Part shown: in pieces, positions 54,216-62,344 of the stretch
Layout of the letters: each line of letters opens with the position of its first letter
Numbering within the stretch: the first letter of the stretch is position 1
Assembly: GCA_023898385.1 (NCBI GenBank)
Contig: CP060220.1
Coordinates: forward strand, 2,790,001 to 2,854,000
From: Pseudobdellovibrionaceae bacterium
GTDB lineage: Bacteria; Bdellovibrionota; Bdellovibrionia; Bdellovibrionales; UBA1609
Direction of reading: 5' to 3'
DNA: 64,000 bases
The notes under the pieces: generated by a model
Told to the model about the DNA's origin: nothing
Databases searched by the model: none
The model's input: only the letters and a program-made list of their open reading frames with translations
Program-made: the position numbers and the translations under genes

Positions 54216-54416
54216 CTAAAGTTCTGCTATTAATTTGTTGACCGCAACACCGTAAAGTTCGGCGAGTCGCTTAAGAGTCACGACCGATACATTTTTCTTA
54301 CCAGTCTCGATCTGCTGCAAATGTCGCCAGGAGGGCCAGCCCTTCGACTGTCGTATTTCACGGAGCCTGGACCCAAGGCTAGCTAAGAATTTTCTATCTG
54401 ACGGCGACAGATTCAT
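54216..54416 (-). CDS. Short XRE-type helix-turn-helix protein, internally deleted
   Basis: This is a 66-residue protein. LGSRLREIRQSKGW and SWRHLQQIETGKKNVSVVTL are XRE-family segments, but about 11 residues normally found between them (helix 2 of the HTH) are missing without a frame change. DNA binding is probably lost or altered. It might be a decayed regulator of the island. It is transcribed toward the 257-residue gene. Confidence 0.6.
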   Translation of the reverse strand: MNLSPSDRKFLASLGSRLREIRQSKGWPSWRHLQQIETGKKNVSVVTLKRLAELYGVAVNKLIAEL

Positions 54417-54486
54417 ATAAAGATCGTCGCGGAAACTGCCGATGAGGTGTACTGCCGATCGAGAGTAAACAACGGGGGAGGAATAA

Positions 54487-54960
54487 ATGGGTTATGTTGA
54501 AAAAAATTTGATGAATAACGAAAGGGTCATGCACAAGACGAAGCTAAACGCGGTGCACGTTCTAGCGTTGCCAGCGTTTTTTGTCGTGGCGGGTATAGTG
54601 ATGGTAGTTTCAGAATTTGTCTTTGGCGTATTTCTTGCGCTTGCTGGACTATTTATGGCGGTTACCGGATTCGTAAACCTAATGTCATCTGAATTTGCGG
54701 TCACAAATAAGCGGATAGTTTTCAAAACTGGCCTAGTGCGTAGGCAGACCGTGGAGCTAATGCTGGGGAAGATAGAGGGCATGAATTTGGGCTAGGGGCT
54801 AATTGATCGAATCTTGGGGACTGGCACTATTACAGTGACCGGTACAGGCGGCAAACCAGTTGCCTTCAAAAAGATCGATGGGGCACTTGCGCTAAGAAAA
54901 CATATTAATGAACAAATTGATGGCGTAGGTAGTGCAAATAATAAAAATAACGTCGCCTAG
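54487..54960 (+). pseudogene. PH-like (bPH2) membrane protein gene with an in-frame amber codon
   Basis: Two hydrophobic helices (VLALPAFFVVAGIVMVVS and FGVFLALAGLFMAVTGFV) are followed by SSEFAVTNKRIVFKTGLVRR and the bPH2 core KIEGMN. TAG at 54793-54795 then stops the frame. In the same frame it resumes GLIDRILGTGTITVTGTGG, the expected next segment of the family, and runs 55 codons to a final TAG. Gln is the usual residue at the stop position. A GGGAGGA ribosome site precedes the ATG. Confidence 0.8.
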
Positions 54961-55355
54961 GCACTAAGTTTGTGGTGAGCTTCAGCAGCCTGGACTAGTT
55001 CCACTAATTGATCGTGGAAAGACCTTGGCTCGGCTATTTCCTGTGACGGTCTCGGTATTGGTTTACCAATGAGTTGTTCAATCAAAAAAGAGACTCGGTG
55101 GTAATCGCCGGATTCTACGGCCCTCTCGATGGTAGCTATGATCATGAGATCGATCATTGGCGTAGCCCGGTTCTGCTTAAGTGCTGCAAGAGTCGTTGGC
55201 GGTAACATAAGCAATTCATTCAATCGCTCCTCTAAATAGCTTCTGTTAAACCTCCGTAATGCCTTCTGTTCAGGCGGTGTTCTGGGGCGGCCATTAGGGT
55301 TCCCAGATTGTCCAGGCTTGAAGTTGCGCCCACCCGTCTTTTTGCCTTTAGCCAT
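54957..55355 (-). CDS. DUF5681-type protein
   Basis: The 132-residue protein has the start motif RNFKPGQSGNPNGRP, typical of DUF5681 proteins of phages and integrated elements. The rest is helical. Members often lie by phage packaging genes, but none is present here. It shares its last four bases with the end of the convergent PH-like gene. The role is unknown. Confidence 0.75.
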   Translation of the reverse strand: MAKGKKTGGRNFKPGQSGNPNGRPRTPPEQKALRRFNRSYLEERLNELLMLPPTTLAALKQNRATPMIDLMIIATIERAVESGDYHRVSFLIEQLIGKPIPRPSQEIAEPRSFHDQLVELVQAAEAHHKLSA

Positions 55356-55447
55356 CCTATTTGCCTCATAGTCGCTGTTTTTTCGCTGTTATTGCCCATT
55401 ATCTCTTTCTTGCCTTGCGCTATGCAAGGGTGGGCGATATAGGCCAT

Positions 55448-56269
55448 ATGAACCTCATGGAACAAATAGAAGAACAAATTCGTGATATTTTAGAGACCTA
55501 TTTCGCAGTGATCCATTGGAGGGGCAAGCATGGTGGGCAAGACGGGGCTCCGATAGCGATTGGTCTCAATGACATCCTTTTCGAGCGGGGTCTTTTGGTA
55601 GATACCTTTCTCAACATTTACGACAAATACGACAATTACGACAAAACTATGGATGTGAATATGTGGAGTGCTAGCGGTTGGGACAGATGGCTGCAGATGC
55701 TTGCCCCCACGGCTGGGTGGTTGAGTGATGGGAAGCTCTTGGTTGATGATAGTAGCGGTGGGTATCGGCAGGAAGTTGGATGCTATATAAACAAAGCTAA
55801 AGATTTTTTTCAATTCAATGAAACTGACTGGGATAAAATTGACTACCTTTCAAAGGGAATGCCCTCAGAGGATCAAGTAAGACTGTGGAATATGGCTAAC
55901 GGGGGTATTCACTCACTCAGTATAGCCTTGAATTGTTTGGTTAGTATCGAAGACCTGGATAGTCAGCTTAGATACCATCCATTGTATAAAGCTTATCCAC
56001 GTATAGCGCTGTTGAAAGCACCTGATAACTGGGCAATTTTTTCGATGTCTAGATTATTGCAGTCAAAACAGCGAAAGTCGCCAACTGACAGATCACGTCG
56101 CACAAATTGGCAAATGATACTTGGTATTCTTAGGGCGATTGATCTGGGCAGGAAGTTTCTCGGTGGGCTTAGCTGCGAAGGCTTGGAAGACAAAGACATT
56201 GCGAAGCGCCTTAGTGAAAGAACTCGTAAGTGGGAAGCTCAGTGCCAAAGAGAAAATTTGGCCCCCTAA
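55448..56269 (+). CDS. Hypothetical island protein
   Basis: The 273-residue soluble protein starts at an ATG 93 bases from the divergent DUF5681 gene; an upstream in-frame start would add 29 residues. It is Trp-rich (YFAVIHWRGKHG, MWSASGWDRWLQML, WDKIDYL) with no signal peptide or motif I recognise. It precedes the replication/integration module of the island. Confidence 0.45.
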   Translation: MNLMEQIEEQIRDILETYFAVIHWRGKHGGQDGAPIAIGLNDILFERGLLVDTFLNIYDKYDNYDKTMDVNMWSASGWDRWLQMLAPTAGWLSDGKLLVDDSSGGYRQEVGCYINKAKDFFQFNETDWDKIDYLSKGMPSEDQVRLWNMANGGIHSLSIALNCLVSIEDLDSQLRYHPLYKAYPRIALLKAPDNWAIFSMSRLLQSKQRKSPTDRSRRTNWQMILGILRAIDLGRKFLGGLSCEGLEDKDIAKRLSERTRKWEAQCQRENLAP

Positions 56270-56389
56270 TATCTACAATATGCGAGTCTAATTAGTTACT
56301 TACAGAGTACTCCAGCAAAGACACTCAGGAACCTGGCTTTAGGGTTGCGACGATAGCTCTTAGGGTCTCTCAAAACAAAAGGAGATTCT

Positions 56390-56593
56390 ATGAGTACAAA
56401 AGACACCAAAATCTATCGTCTAAAAGACGTCGTCCATTTAACCGGCCTCAGTCGGTCCACTATTCTTCGGCTTGAGAACAGTGGCAAGTTTCCTCGTCGA
56501 ATTATGTTAACGGAGCGGGCGATTGGGTGGCGAATTGCCGACGTTCACGGCTGGCTGGATCAGAGGATTGTAGGGACAGGGGGGGTAAAATGA
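56390..56593 (+). CDS. AlpA-family transcriptional regulator
   Basis: In this 67-residue protein, IYRLKDVVHLTGLSRSTILRL, then GKFPRRIMLTERAIGWR and VHGWL, is a textbook AlpA/excisionase-like winged HTH. AlpA proteins of prophages and satellites activate integrase or excision genes. AAAGGAG lies 7 bases before the ATG. Its stop overlaps the next gene's start (ATGA), and the downstream gene run ends with an integrase. Confidence 0.9.
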   Translation: MSTKDTKIYRLKDVVHLTGLSRSTILRLENSGKFPRRIMLTERAIGWRIADVHGWLDQRIVGTGGVK

Positions 56594-57885
56594 AAATTCG
56601 AGAAGAAGCCCTGTATGGTTTATTCGGAGATATAGTAAAAGCAGTCGATCCACATACGGAGTCCTCACCCCTTGCTGTGTTGGTTCAATTGGTCGTTATT
56701 GTCGGTAATGTCGTAGGGCGTTCAGCTTACTATCGAGTCGAAGCAACTAAGCATTTCGCTAATACATCGATTGTTTTGGTGGGGCCAACTGCTACGGGGC
56801 GTAAAGGCACTTCCTTCGGCTACGTTCGCGCAATGGCTGAAAAGACAGACCAAATATACGTGAAAAATAGAATTGTGAGTGGCCTATCTAGTGGTGAGGG
56901 GGTGATAGCTTTTGTGCAAGACGCTGGGGAGAGTCAAACTGATTGCAATCGTAGTGCTCCCCCGGTAATTCAAAGCGGCATCAGAGATAAACGAATGCTA
57001 GTAATGGATGCCGAATTTGCTAACACACTCAAAGTGATGAATCGGTCAGGCAATACACTATCGACCATATTGCGAAATGCCTGGGATGGCACTTGTATTG
57101 AAGCGCGTACCAAAAAGGAAAGCATTAGGTGTCAAGAGCCTCATATTTCAATAATAGGTAACATTACTGAAGAGGAACTTGGAAGTCTTTTGACTTCGGC
57201 AGAGATCAACAATGGCTTCGGAAACAGAATCTTATTCTTCAGGGTAGACAGATCAAAGTCCCTTCCTCACGGCGGTAAGTTTTTAAGCTCTCCAAAGTTT
57301 CAATCACTTGTTGAGAGGCTGGAAGCAGCTGTTCGTTTTGGAAAAGCGACCGGTGAAGTAACAATGGCTGAATCAGCAAAACAGTTTTGGGAAAGTATTT
57401 ACGAAGGTGTTTCTGCGGCGACTCCAGGCATTGTTGGGGCGCTAAGTGCTCGGGCAGCCCCACATATTATCCGCATTGCAATGATATATGCGTTGGTTGA
57501 CCAAAGGACACAGATAGAGCGGGAGCATTTGGCTGCGGCATACGGCCTTTGGCTACATAGCTATGAGAGTCTATTTGAAATATTTGGCAAAGCTCTTGGC
57601 AACAGGGTGGCAGATGATTTGCTGCCAGAGCTTCGCGAACGTCAAGACGGCATGACTAGAACAGAGATACGCGACTTCTTTAAAAAGAACAAGTCTCAAA
57701 ATGAAATTGAAATAGGGTTGAAGCTCTTGCGTGAACATGGCTTAGCAGAATTTGTTCTGATTCCATCCGGCGGCAGACCACTGGAGCGATGGTTCGCCAC
57801 TAAGAATAAAGCCGGCAAGTACGACCAAGGAGACTTAAACGATGAAATATCAGAGCGTGATCATGAGCCAGTATTATACTCCTGA
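56590..57885 (+). CDS. DUF3987-type protein (primase/helicase-like region of mobile elements)
   Basis: The 431-residue protein, starting at the ATG overlapping the AlpA stop, has SSPLAVLVQLVVIVGNVVGR followed by a P-loop-like VGPTATGRKGTSF. The Thr/Lys pattern is degenerate compared with a true Walker A. LVMDAEFANTLKVMNRSGNT matches the conserved DUF3987 core. C-terminal residues 350-420 form a helical wHTH-like segment. Family members sit where a replicative primase/helicase would in satellites, so a replication role of the excised island is plausible. Confidence 0.75.
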   Translation: MKIREEALYGLFGDIVKAVDPHTESSPLAVLVQLVVIVGNVVGRSAYYRVEATKHFANTSIVLVGPTATGRKGTSFGYVRAMAEKTDQIYVKNRIVSGLSSGEGVIAFVQDAGESQTDCNRSAPPVIQSGIRDKRMLVMDAEFANTLKVMNRSGNTLSTILRNAWDGTCIEARTKKESIRCQEPHISIIGNITEEELGSLLTSAEINNGFGNRILFFRVDRSKSLPHGGKFLSSPKFQSLVERLEAAVRFGKATGEVTMAESAKQFWESIYEGVSAATPGIVGALSARAAPHIIRIAMIYALVDQRTQIEREHLAAAYGLWLHSYESLFEIFGKALGNRVADDLLPELRERQDGMTRTEIRDFFKKNKSQNEIEIGLKLLREHGLAEFVLIPSGGRPLERWFATKNKAGKYDQGDLNDEISERDHEPVLYS

Positions 57886-58123
57886 CGAACTCGCGGCGTT
57901 GATAAAGGTTCCAAAATCCACCATATACTACTGGGTATGTCGTGGAAAAATCCCGTATATCAAATTTGAGAAACACCTGCGCTTCTATTTGCCTGAAATT
58001 ATTCAGCATTTTAGGGCCAAACACGCCTCTGAAGCAGGTTGCATAGATTGGGAGAAGTATATAGATATGGACCCACGCTCTTTGACAACCAAGGTGGATG
58101 AGTCAGCTGGTCTCCAAGACTAA
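57863..58123 (+). CDS. Excisionase-family helix-turn-helix protein
   Basis: The 86-residue protein SQYYTPDELAALIKVPKSTI then YYWVCRGKIPYIKFEKHLRFY is a MerR-type excisionase HTH. It overlaps the end of the DUF3987 gene and precedes the integrase by 11 bases, the usual position of a recombination directionality factor. An ATG seven codons upstream is also in frame. Confidence 0.8.
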   Translation: MSQYYTPDELAALIKVPKSTIYYWVCRGKIPYIKFEKHLRFYLPEIIQHFRAKHASEAGCIDWEKYIDMDPRSLTTKVDESAGLQD

Positions 58124-58134
58124 GGAGAACAGTA

Positions 58135-59198
58135 TGGCAATAGTAAAGCGAAAAACTAAAAGAGGCACTGCCTTTCAGGTGAAGGTGAAAGGTGTGGATG
58201 GCCGGTGGATTACTGAAACTCACTACGATGCCAAACTCGCAAAAAAGCGTGAGCTTGAGTTGTCAGAAATGAAGGAAGCAGGTCTGCCGGTTAAATCCAT
58301 ATCGAACAGCCTGACGCTGTCTCAATATTTTGGTGCGTGGCATGAGCATACCAAGGATGGTAATACCTCAGCTGGGTGGCGGAACTCGCAGATACAAATG
58401 TTCAACTCGTACATTCATGAATCTGTTGGCACGATCAAGCTAAGGCAATTTGGGCCTGCACACGTTCAGAAGGTTCTAAATGGCGCGAAGAGATTGGGGC
58501 GTTCTCCCCAAACTTGCTTACATTTATATAACCTCATGCACAAAATGTTTGAGGACGCAGTCGAGTTGTTTGAGATTATGCAACGAAACCCTGTCCTTAA
58601 GACGCTTAAACCACGAGTACCCACTAAAGAAAGCAAATACCTAAATCCCGATGAGGCGAGGGCACTGCTTGGTTTCGTGAGGGGTAAAGCGTACGGAGTT
58701 GCGATTTGGCTTCAGGTACTTGTGGGGATGAGAATTGGTGAGGTGCAGGCATTGAAATGGGAAAATGTAGACTTTAAAGGTGGGCGAATCTATATCCGGT
58801 CGACCTATTTGCGTAAAGAAGGACGATTTCAAGATTATCCAAAAGGGAAAAGGTGGCACACAGTTGTGATGCCACCAGACCTTGTTTCATATTTGCGTAT
58901 TGAGAAGGTAAAAAGTGTTGGCGAATTTGTAGCGACTTCACCAAGTACTGACTTTCTTTCTTATCACTCTTTCTACGATGGCTTAAGGAAATATTGTAGG
59001 TTGTTGGGGCTACCTAGTATCGGTACTCACGCATTAAGACACTCAGCTTCTGAGCTGTATATGCAGAGTGGTGCAAGTCGAGATGATCTGCGAATTTTGT
59101 TTAATCATAGCTCTTCGGCTGTCACAGATCGATATGTACATGATAAGGGTGAACGACTAAAGTCTGTGGCAAAATTAGTCCGTGTTACAGGCCATTAG
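58135..59198 (+). CDS. int: Tyrosine recombinase of the tRNA-Ser island
   Basis: The 354-residue product has the N-terminal strand RGTAFQVKVKGVDGRW, a core-binding domain, then catalytic residues: Arg in VGMRIGEVQALKW, His and Arg in THALRHSASELY, His in LFNHSSS and Tyr in TDRYVHDKG. AAGGAGAAC precedes the ATG. The gene lies about 720 bases from the complete tRNA-Ser, with one membrane protein gene between, so it is the best candidate for integrating the 49.2-60.0 kb island at the anticodon loop. Confidence 0.92.
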
Positions 59199-59245
59199 TT
59201 CTAGTGTGTGTTGCCAAAGGTTAGTGGCACAACTACTCTTAGAGG

Positions 59246-59809
59246 GTGCTACCAAAATCAAACAGTACAAAATATCAGACAACTGCGACGGACCCATTTC
59301 AATCAAGATGGTATGATTTCCCGGGCGGCTTGGTATTTTTATGTTGGTTAGTTTACACAGCCAATTTGTATCTAGAGCACACAAATGGTGTACACGCTAT
59401 TTATTCATTTCTGTCTGGAGTATTGGTAATTCTTTGGGGCAGGCGTCTATCTACAACTCGGGAAATGCATCAGTTCTACGGCTGGGACGCAATAGGGCCT
59501 CGCAAAGACCAGAGTTCACAAGAACGATATGAAAGGCAAATTAAGCTGAGAAAAGTTTTACCCCGGATGTTGTTGTTGGCTACTTTTGCTCTTGGCCCGT
59601 CAGTAGTGCTTACAGTTCGAGAGCTTTCTCCAGACTGGGTCGATGGCTTAATTGAGGATGGTACCCTAATTTTTGTCATTGGTGGTACAGTTGGTTTTGT
59701 TGGCGGGCACTTGAGCGCTCTATTCTTAACCGGTGACCTAGCACATGAAGAAGTCCTCCAAATCAAGGAATGGGAAAAAGAGGAAAGTGAAACATGGTCG
59801 CAACGCTGA
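59246..59809 (+). CDS. Hypothetical three-helix membrane protein
   Basis: The 187-residue protein starts at GTG. Hydrophobic segments are GGLVFLCWLVYTANLYL, AIYSFLSGVLVILWG and LLLATFALGPSVVLTVREL, with a further GTLIFVIGGTVGFVGGHLSALFL. The C-terminal tail is acidic. No family is recognised. It lies between the integrase and the attachment site, a common place for island cargo. Confidence 0.5.
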   Translation: MLPKSNSTKYQTTATDPFQSRWYDFPGGLVFLCWLVYTANLYLEHTNGVHAIYSFLSGVLVILWGRRLSTTREMHQFYGWDAIGPRKDQSSQERYERQIKLRKVLPRMLLLATFALGPSVVLTVRELSPDWVDGLIEDGTLIFVIGGTVGFVGGHLSALFLTGDLAHEEVLQIKEWEKEESETWSQR

Positions 59810-59921
59810 CGCTAAGTCTGCACATGAAGTTTTCCCAAAAAGTTTCCCGATTTTGGTGTCACCAATAGCGAACGATGGACTGTAGTCAGATTTTTCTGGT
59901 GAGCAGCACATAGATTTGAAT

Positions 59922-60011
59922 TGGCGGAGAGGGAGAGATTCGAACTCTCGAGACCGGTTAAGGCCTACACGCGTTCCAGGCGTGCGGTTTCAACCACTCA
60001 CCCACCTCTCC
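59922..60011 (-). tRNA. tRNA-Ser(GGA), complete
   Basis: It is 90 nt, with acceptor GGAGAGG/CCTCTCC, discriminator G and encoded CCA. The anticodon GGA lies in the loop CTGGAAC. There is a long class II variable arm (GTAGGCCTTAACCGGTCTC) and the T-loop GTTCGAATC. It is the attachment gene for the neighbouring island. Its anticodon-loop sequence GTTCCAGGCGT (plus strand) also ends the two split halves at 49.2 and 62.1 kb. Confidence 0.93.
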
Positions 60012-60129
60012 GCAACATGGAACTTTAATGATTGCAGGAACTTAGCAGCCATCTAATGCGGTGTCCAGGTGATTTAACAGCCCGAATTTCAAGAACAGTG
60101 AAATTTTAGTGAAACTCACCGAATTACAA

Positions 60130-60715
60130 TCACTTAATAACGCGTAAAAATCCTTTAACTGGTGCGTTGAATTCATCCCCTGGCCCCTCCACTGTGGCCG
60201 CAATCTTACTCAGGCGCTTGTCTGTGCGGTGAATATAGCGTCGGGTGAAGTCCACACTGCTATGATTAAGAAGCCGCCTAATGTCCTCTGCGCTCGCACC
60301 CATTTCGATGTAAAGTTCGGTACATGAGTGACGCAGCTCGTGGGCTGTAACCACCGGAATGCCGATCTGCTTGCAAGTCTTCGTTAGAAACTTCAAAAAC
60401 CTGTCGTAATTTAGATGATCCGATTTTTGGCCCCGTACAACAAAGCCCGATGCAGGTCGTTTTCGCGCCACCTCCATCAGGTAATCTCGCAGTTGGGGTG
60501 GCATCGGTGCCTTTCCGTGATCTCTTTGTTTGGGCCGATCTTGAAATTCCTTCGTCTTGCGGTTGTAGGTCCCTTTGATCCAAATCTGACAGTTATCAAA
60601 ATCCAAATCACAGATCTGTAGTGCTTGAATTTCACCGATCCGAAGACCAGAGAGCAGGCTAATCCATGGATCTAAAAGAAAATAGTTTGATTGAAAAGAT
60701 AGAATGCCAAACGCC
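60130..60715 (-). pseudogene. C-terminal fragment of a tyrosine recombinase
   Basis: The open frame from 60715 reads FQSNYFLLDPWISLLSGLRI and then GEIQAL. It contains Arg (GLRIGE), His/Arg (TAHELRHSCTELY), His (LLNHSS) and Tyr (TRRYIHRTD). The N-terminal half and any start are absent; an upstream TAG closes the frame. The catalytic half is intact. It is diverged from the integrase at 58.1 kb. It probably belonged to the second element at this tRNA. Confidence 0.85.
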
Positions 60716-60800
60716 TAATTCAAAAAAGATAACTGAAGGTGAGCTTATCTCAGTCCTGGGAGACTTGGTTGCAGTCCTTGTTCCACCTTCTGACATATAG
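60666..60800 (+). CDS. Possible 44-residue acidic ORF
   Basis: The product is acidic and amphipathic (MDLKENSLIEKIECQTPN start, GELISVLGDLVAVLVPP end). The ATG lies over the end of the integrase fragment on the opposite strand, and the ribosome site is poor. No family is recognised. It is kept because the frame shows coherent helical composition and is followed by a terminator-like hairpin. Confidence 0.3.
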   Translation: MDLKENSLIEKIECQTPNSKKITEGELISVLGDLVAVLVPPSDI

Positions 60801-60865
60801 GCCTCTGTCGATAGATTATCTACTTTCTTGATTCTAACTGTTCGTTAATTATCTTTTGTGTTAAT

Positions 60866-60895
60866 AAAAGGAGTTGGTCTTCAGCCTCTCCTTTT
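60866..60895 (+). terminator. Terminator-like hairpin
   Basis: AAAAGGAG pairs exactly with CTCCTTTT across a 14-base loop. It follows the small ORF. The T tract is only four bases long, so termination efficiency is doubtful. Confidence 0.4.
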
Positions 60896-60973
60896 GCTTT
60901 GGAAATACGCCAATGAAAACAAGTTGTTATAAGGGATTAAATGGGTGGTATGCTTAACCTACGGAGGTTATTT

Positions 60974-61150
60974 ATGACACAGAAAAGTAAACTCGATCAG
61001 GCCAGAGAAAAATACAAAAATATGCTTAAGAAAAAGCCGTCCGAGGAGCAGAAAAAGATCATTGAAGAGTCCACGTTTGAGTATGATAAAAATCAGCCTA
61101 AAGAGCGACCAACTGACCAGGTGGCACGCCCGAAGGAGATTAATCCTTAA
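60974..61150 (+). CDS. Small charged protein upstream of the PIN gene
   Basis: The 58-residue product (TQKSKLDQAREKYKNMLKKK, then SEEQKKIIEESTFEY) is highly charged, helical and disordered at its C-terminus. A GGAGG ribosome site lies 8 bases before the ATG. Its stop overlaps the start of the PIN-domain gene (TAATG), the arrangement of antitoxin-toxin pairs. No DNA-binding motif is visible, so an antitoxin role is inferred only from position and composition. Confidence 0.5.
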   Translation: MTQKSKLDQAREKYKNMLKKKPSEEQKKIIEESTFEYDKNQPKERPTDQVARPKEINP

Positions 61151-61929
61151 TGTCCGATATCCGTCCATTTTCATCCTTAGAAGCGCATCTAGAGCAATCA
61201 ACAGAACCTCAACGTTGTGTTGTAGACACACAGCTTTTAATTGCCTCCCTATATGATCCCAGCGCTTTTTATGAAGATGTAGTTGAGCTTACAGCAATCT
61301 TAGGTCGATATGGCGTTAAGGTTTATTCCAACGTGAACATCAGGGCAGAATTTTTGGATATACAACGGCGTATATTTCTAACAGAACATCTGATGGATCT
61401 GTTGGAAGATCAAAATGTAAAATTGAGCCGAAGTGCCCGTAGCTTTTTGCAATCAAATATTAAGGCCTGGTTGAACCGTCAGGACGAGGGGCAAAAGATT
61501 TTATCAGATAGAAAACTCAAAGAATCTCGCGATGTATTTCCTTTAGTGCCCCACTCTGGACACATCGGATGGGTTCAGTTTTGTGAGTACGCTCTAGCCA
61601 ACCTAGAAGAATCCTGGGGCTTATTGGAAGAGACCTATAGTTTAGAATACATCAGCTTACGAGAAGAGGACAAAAGCCCTTTGGTTGCGGGTGAAGTCAC
61701 ATGGGGTAATATGATCCAGATAAGCAAAAAGGTGGGCATAAGCACACACGATGCTATGATACTAAATTTGTTTTTTAATTGTGAGGTGGAGTTTCTAATC
61801 TCAGCCGATGCTGACGTTTGCTTTGGTGGTTTAGTGTCAAGAAGTACAAAACCTATTTTTGCCCCCGATGGCTTGTATAAAAGGAATTTTAAGCGCTACG
61901 AAAATAAAAAATTTCTACGCCAGTTCTGA
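61150..61929 (+). CDS. PIN-domain (VapC-like) ribonuclease candidate
   Basis: This is a 259-residue protein. Acidic PIN residues appear in order: Asp in CVVDTQLLIASLYDP near residue 25, Glu in NIRAEFLD near 64, Asp in STHDAMILNLFF near 200 and Asp in LISADADVCF near 219. It is about twice the size of a normal VapC because of a long helical insert (residues 85-185). PIN domains cut RNA with bound Mg or Mn. It is coupled to the small upstream gene. Confidence 0.65.
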   Translation: MSDIRPFSSLEAHLEQSTEPQRCVVDTQLLIASLYDPSAFYEDVVELTAILGRYGVKVYSNVNIRAEFLDIQRRIFLTEHLMDLLEDQNVKLSRSARSFLQSNIKAWLNRQDEGQKILSDRKLKESRDVFPLVPHSGHIGWVQFCEYALANLEESWGLLEETYSLEYISLREEDKSPLVAGEVTWGNMIQISKKVGISTHDAMILNLFFNCEVEFLISADADVCFGGLVSRSTKPIFAPDGLYKRNFKRYENKKFLRQF

Positions 61930-62086
61930 TATCAGTAGAAAAAACCAGTGAAACTTTTGGTGAAAACAATCCATCAAAATTTAGCAAAAAATAGTAAAAA
62001 AGAGAAAAAGGGTCAGCTGGTTCAACACTCTAGAATAATTAATAAATAGTTAGAATTACTGATTGGTAGAATTTGCCGTCATCGGT

Positions 62087-62125
62087 GTTCCAGGCGTGCG
62101 GTTTCAACCACTCACCCACCTCTCC
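62087..62125 (-). pseudogene. Displaced 5' half of tRNA-Ser(GGA)
   Basis: It matches the complete tRNA at 59973-60011 exactly, from the anticodon loop (GTTCCAGGCGT on the plus strand) to the 5' end GGAGAGG. The 3' half is absent. It marks the right limit of the stacked mobile DNA. The 220 bases from here to the next gene hold no other feature I can name. Confidence 0.8.
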
Positions 62126-62344
62126 GCGAGGTCACGTTAAAACCTAACATCGCTAACACTGGTTGAATTTGGTGTAAAGCGTAAATACAAAGTCACCGGC
62201 GGGCCTAGAATCATCATTGCAAGGATTGATAGTCAACGTGGACACCGCCTAACGCTAAGTGTTGGTGGCGCCTTTTGTTGGCGTCCCTACAGTAGAATAT
62301 GTTACCACCTTACCTCCAAAATATTTTGCCTAGAGGGGGTGCTG

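Noticed and set aside
61930..62344. Looked for promoter or RNA genes around the right tRNA half
   Set aside because: Apart from the tRNA half, no stable hairpin with T-run, no tRNA and no frame with family similarity.
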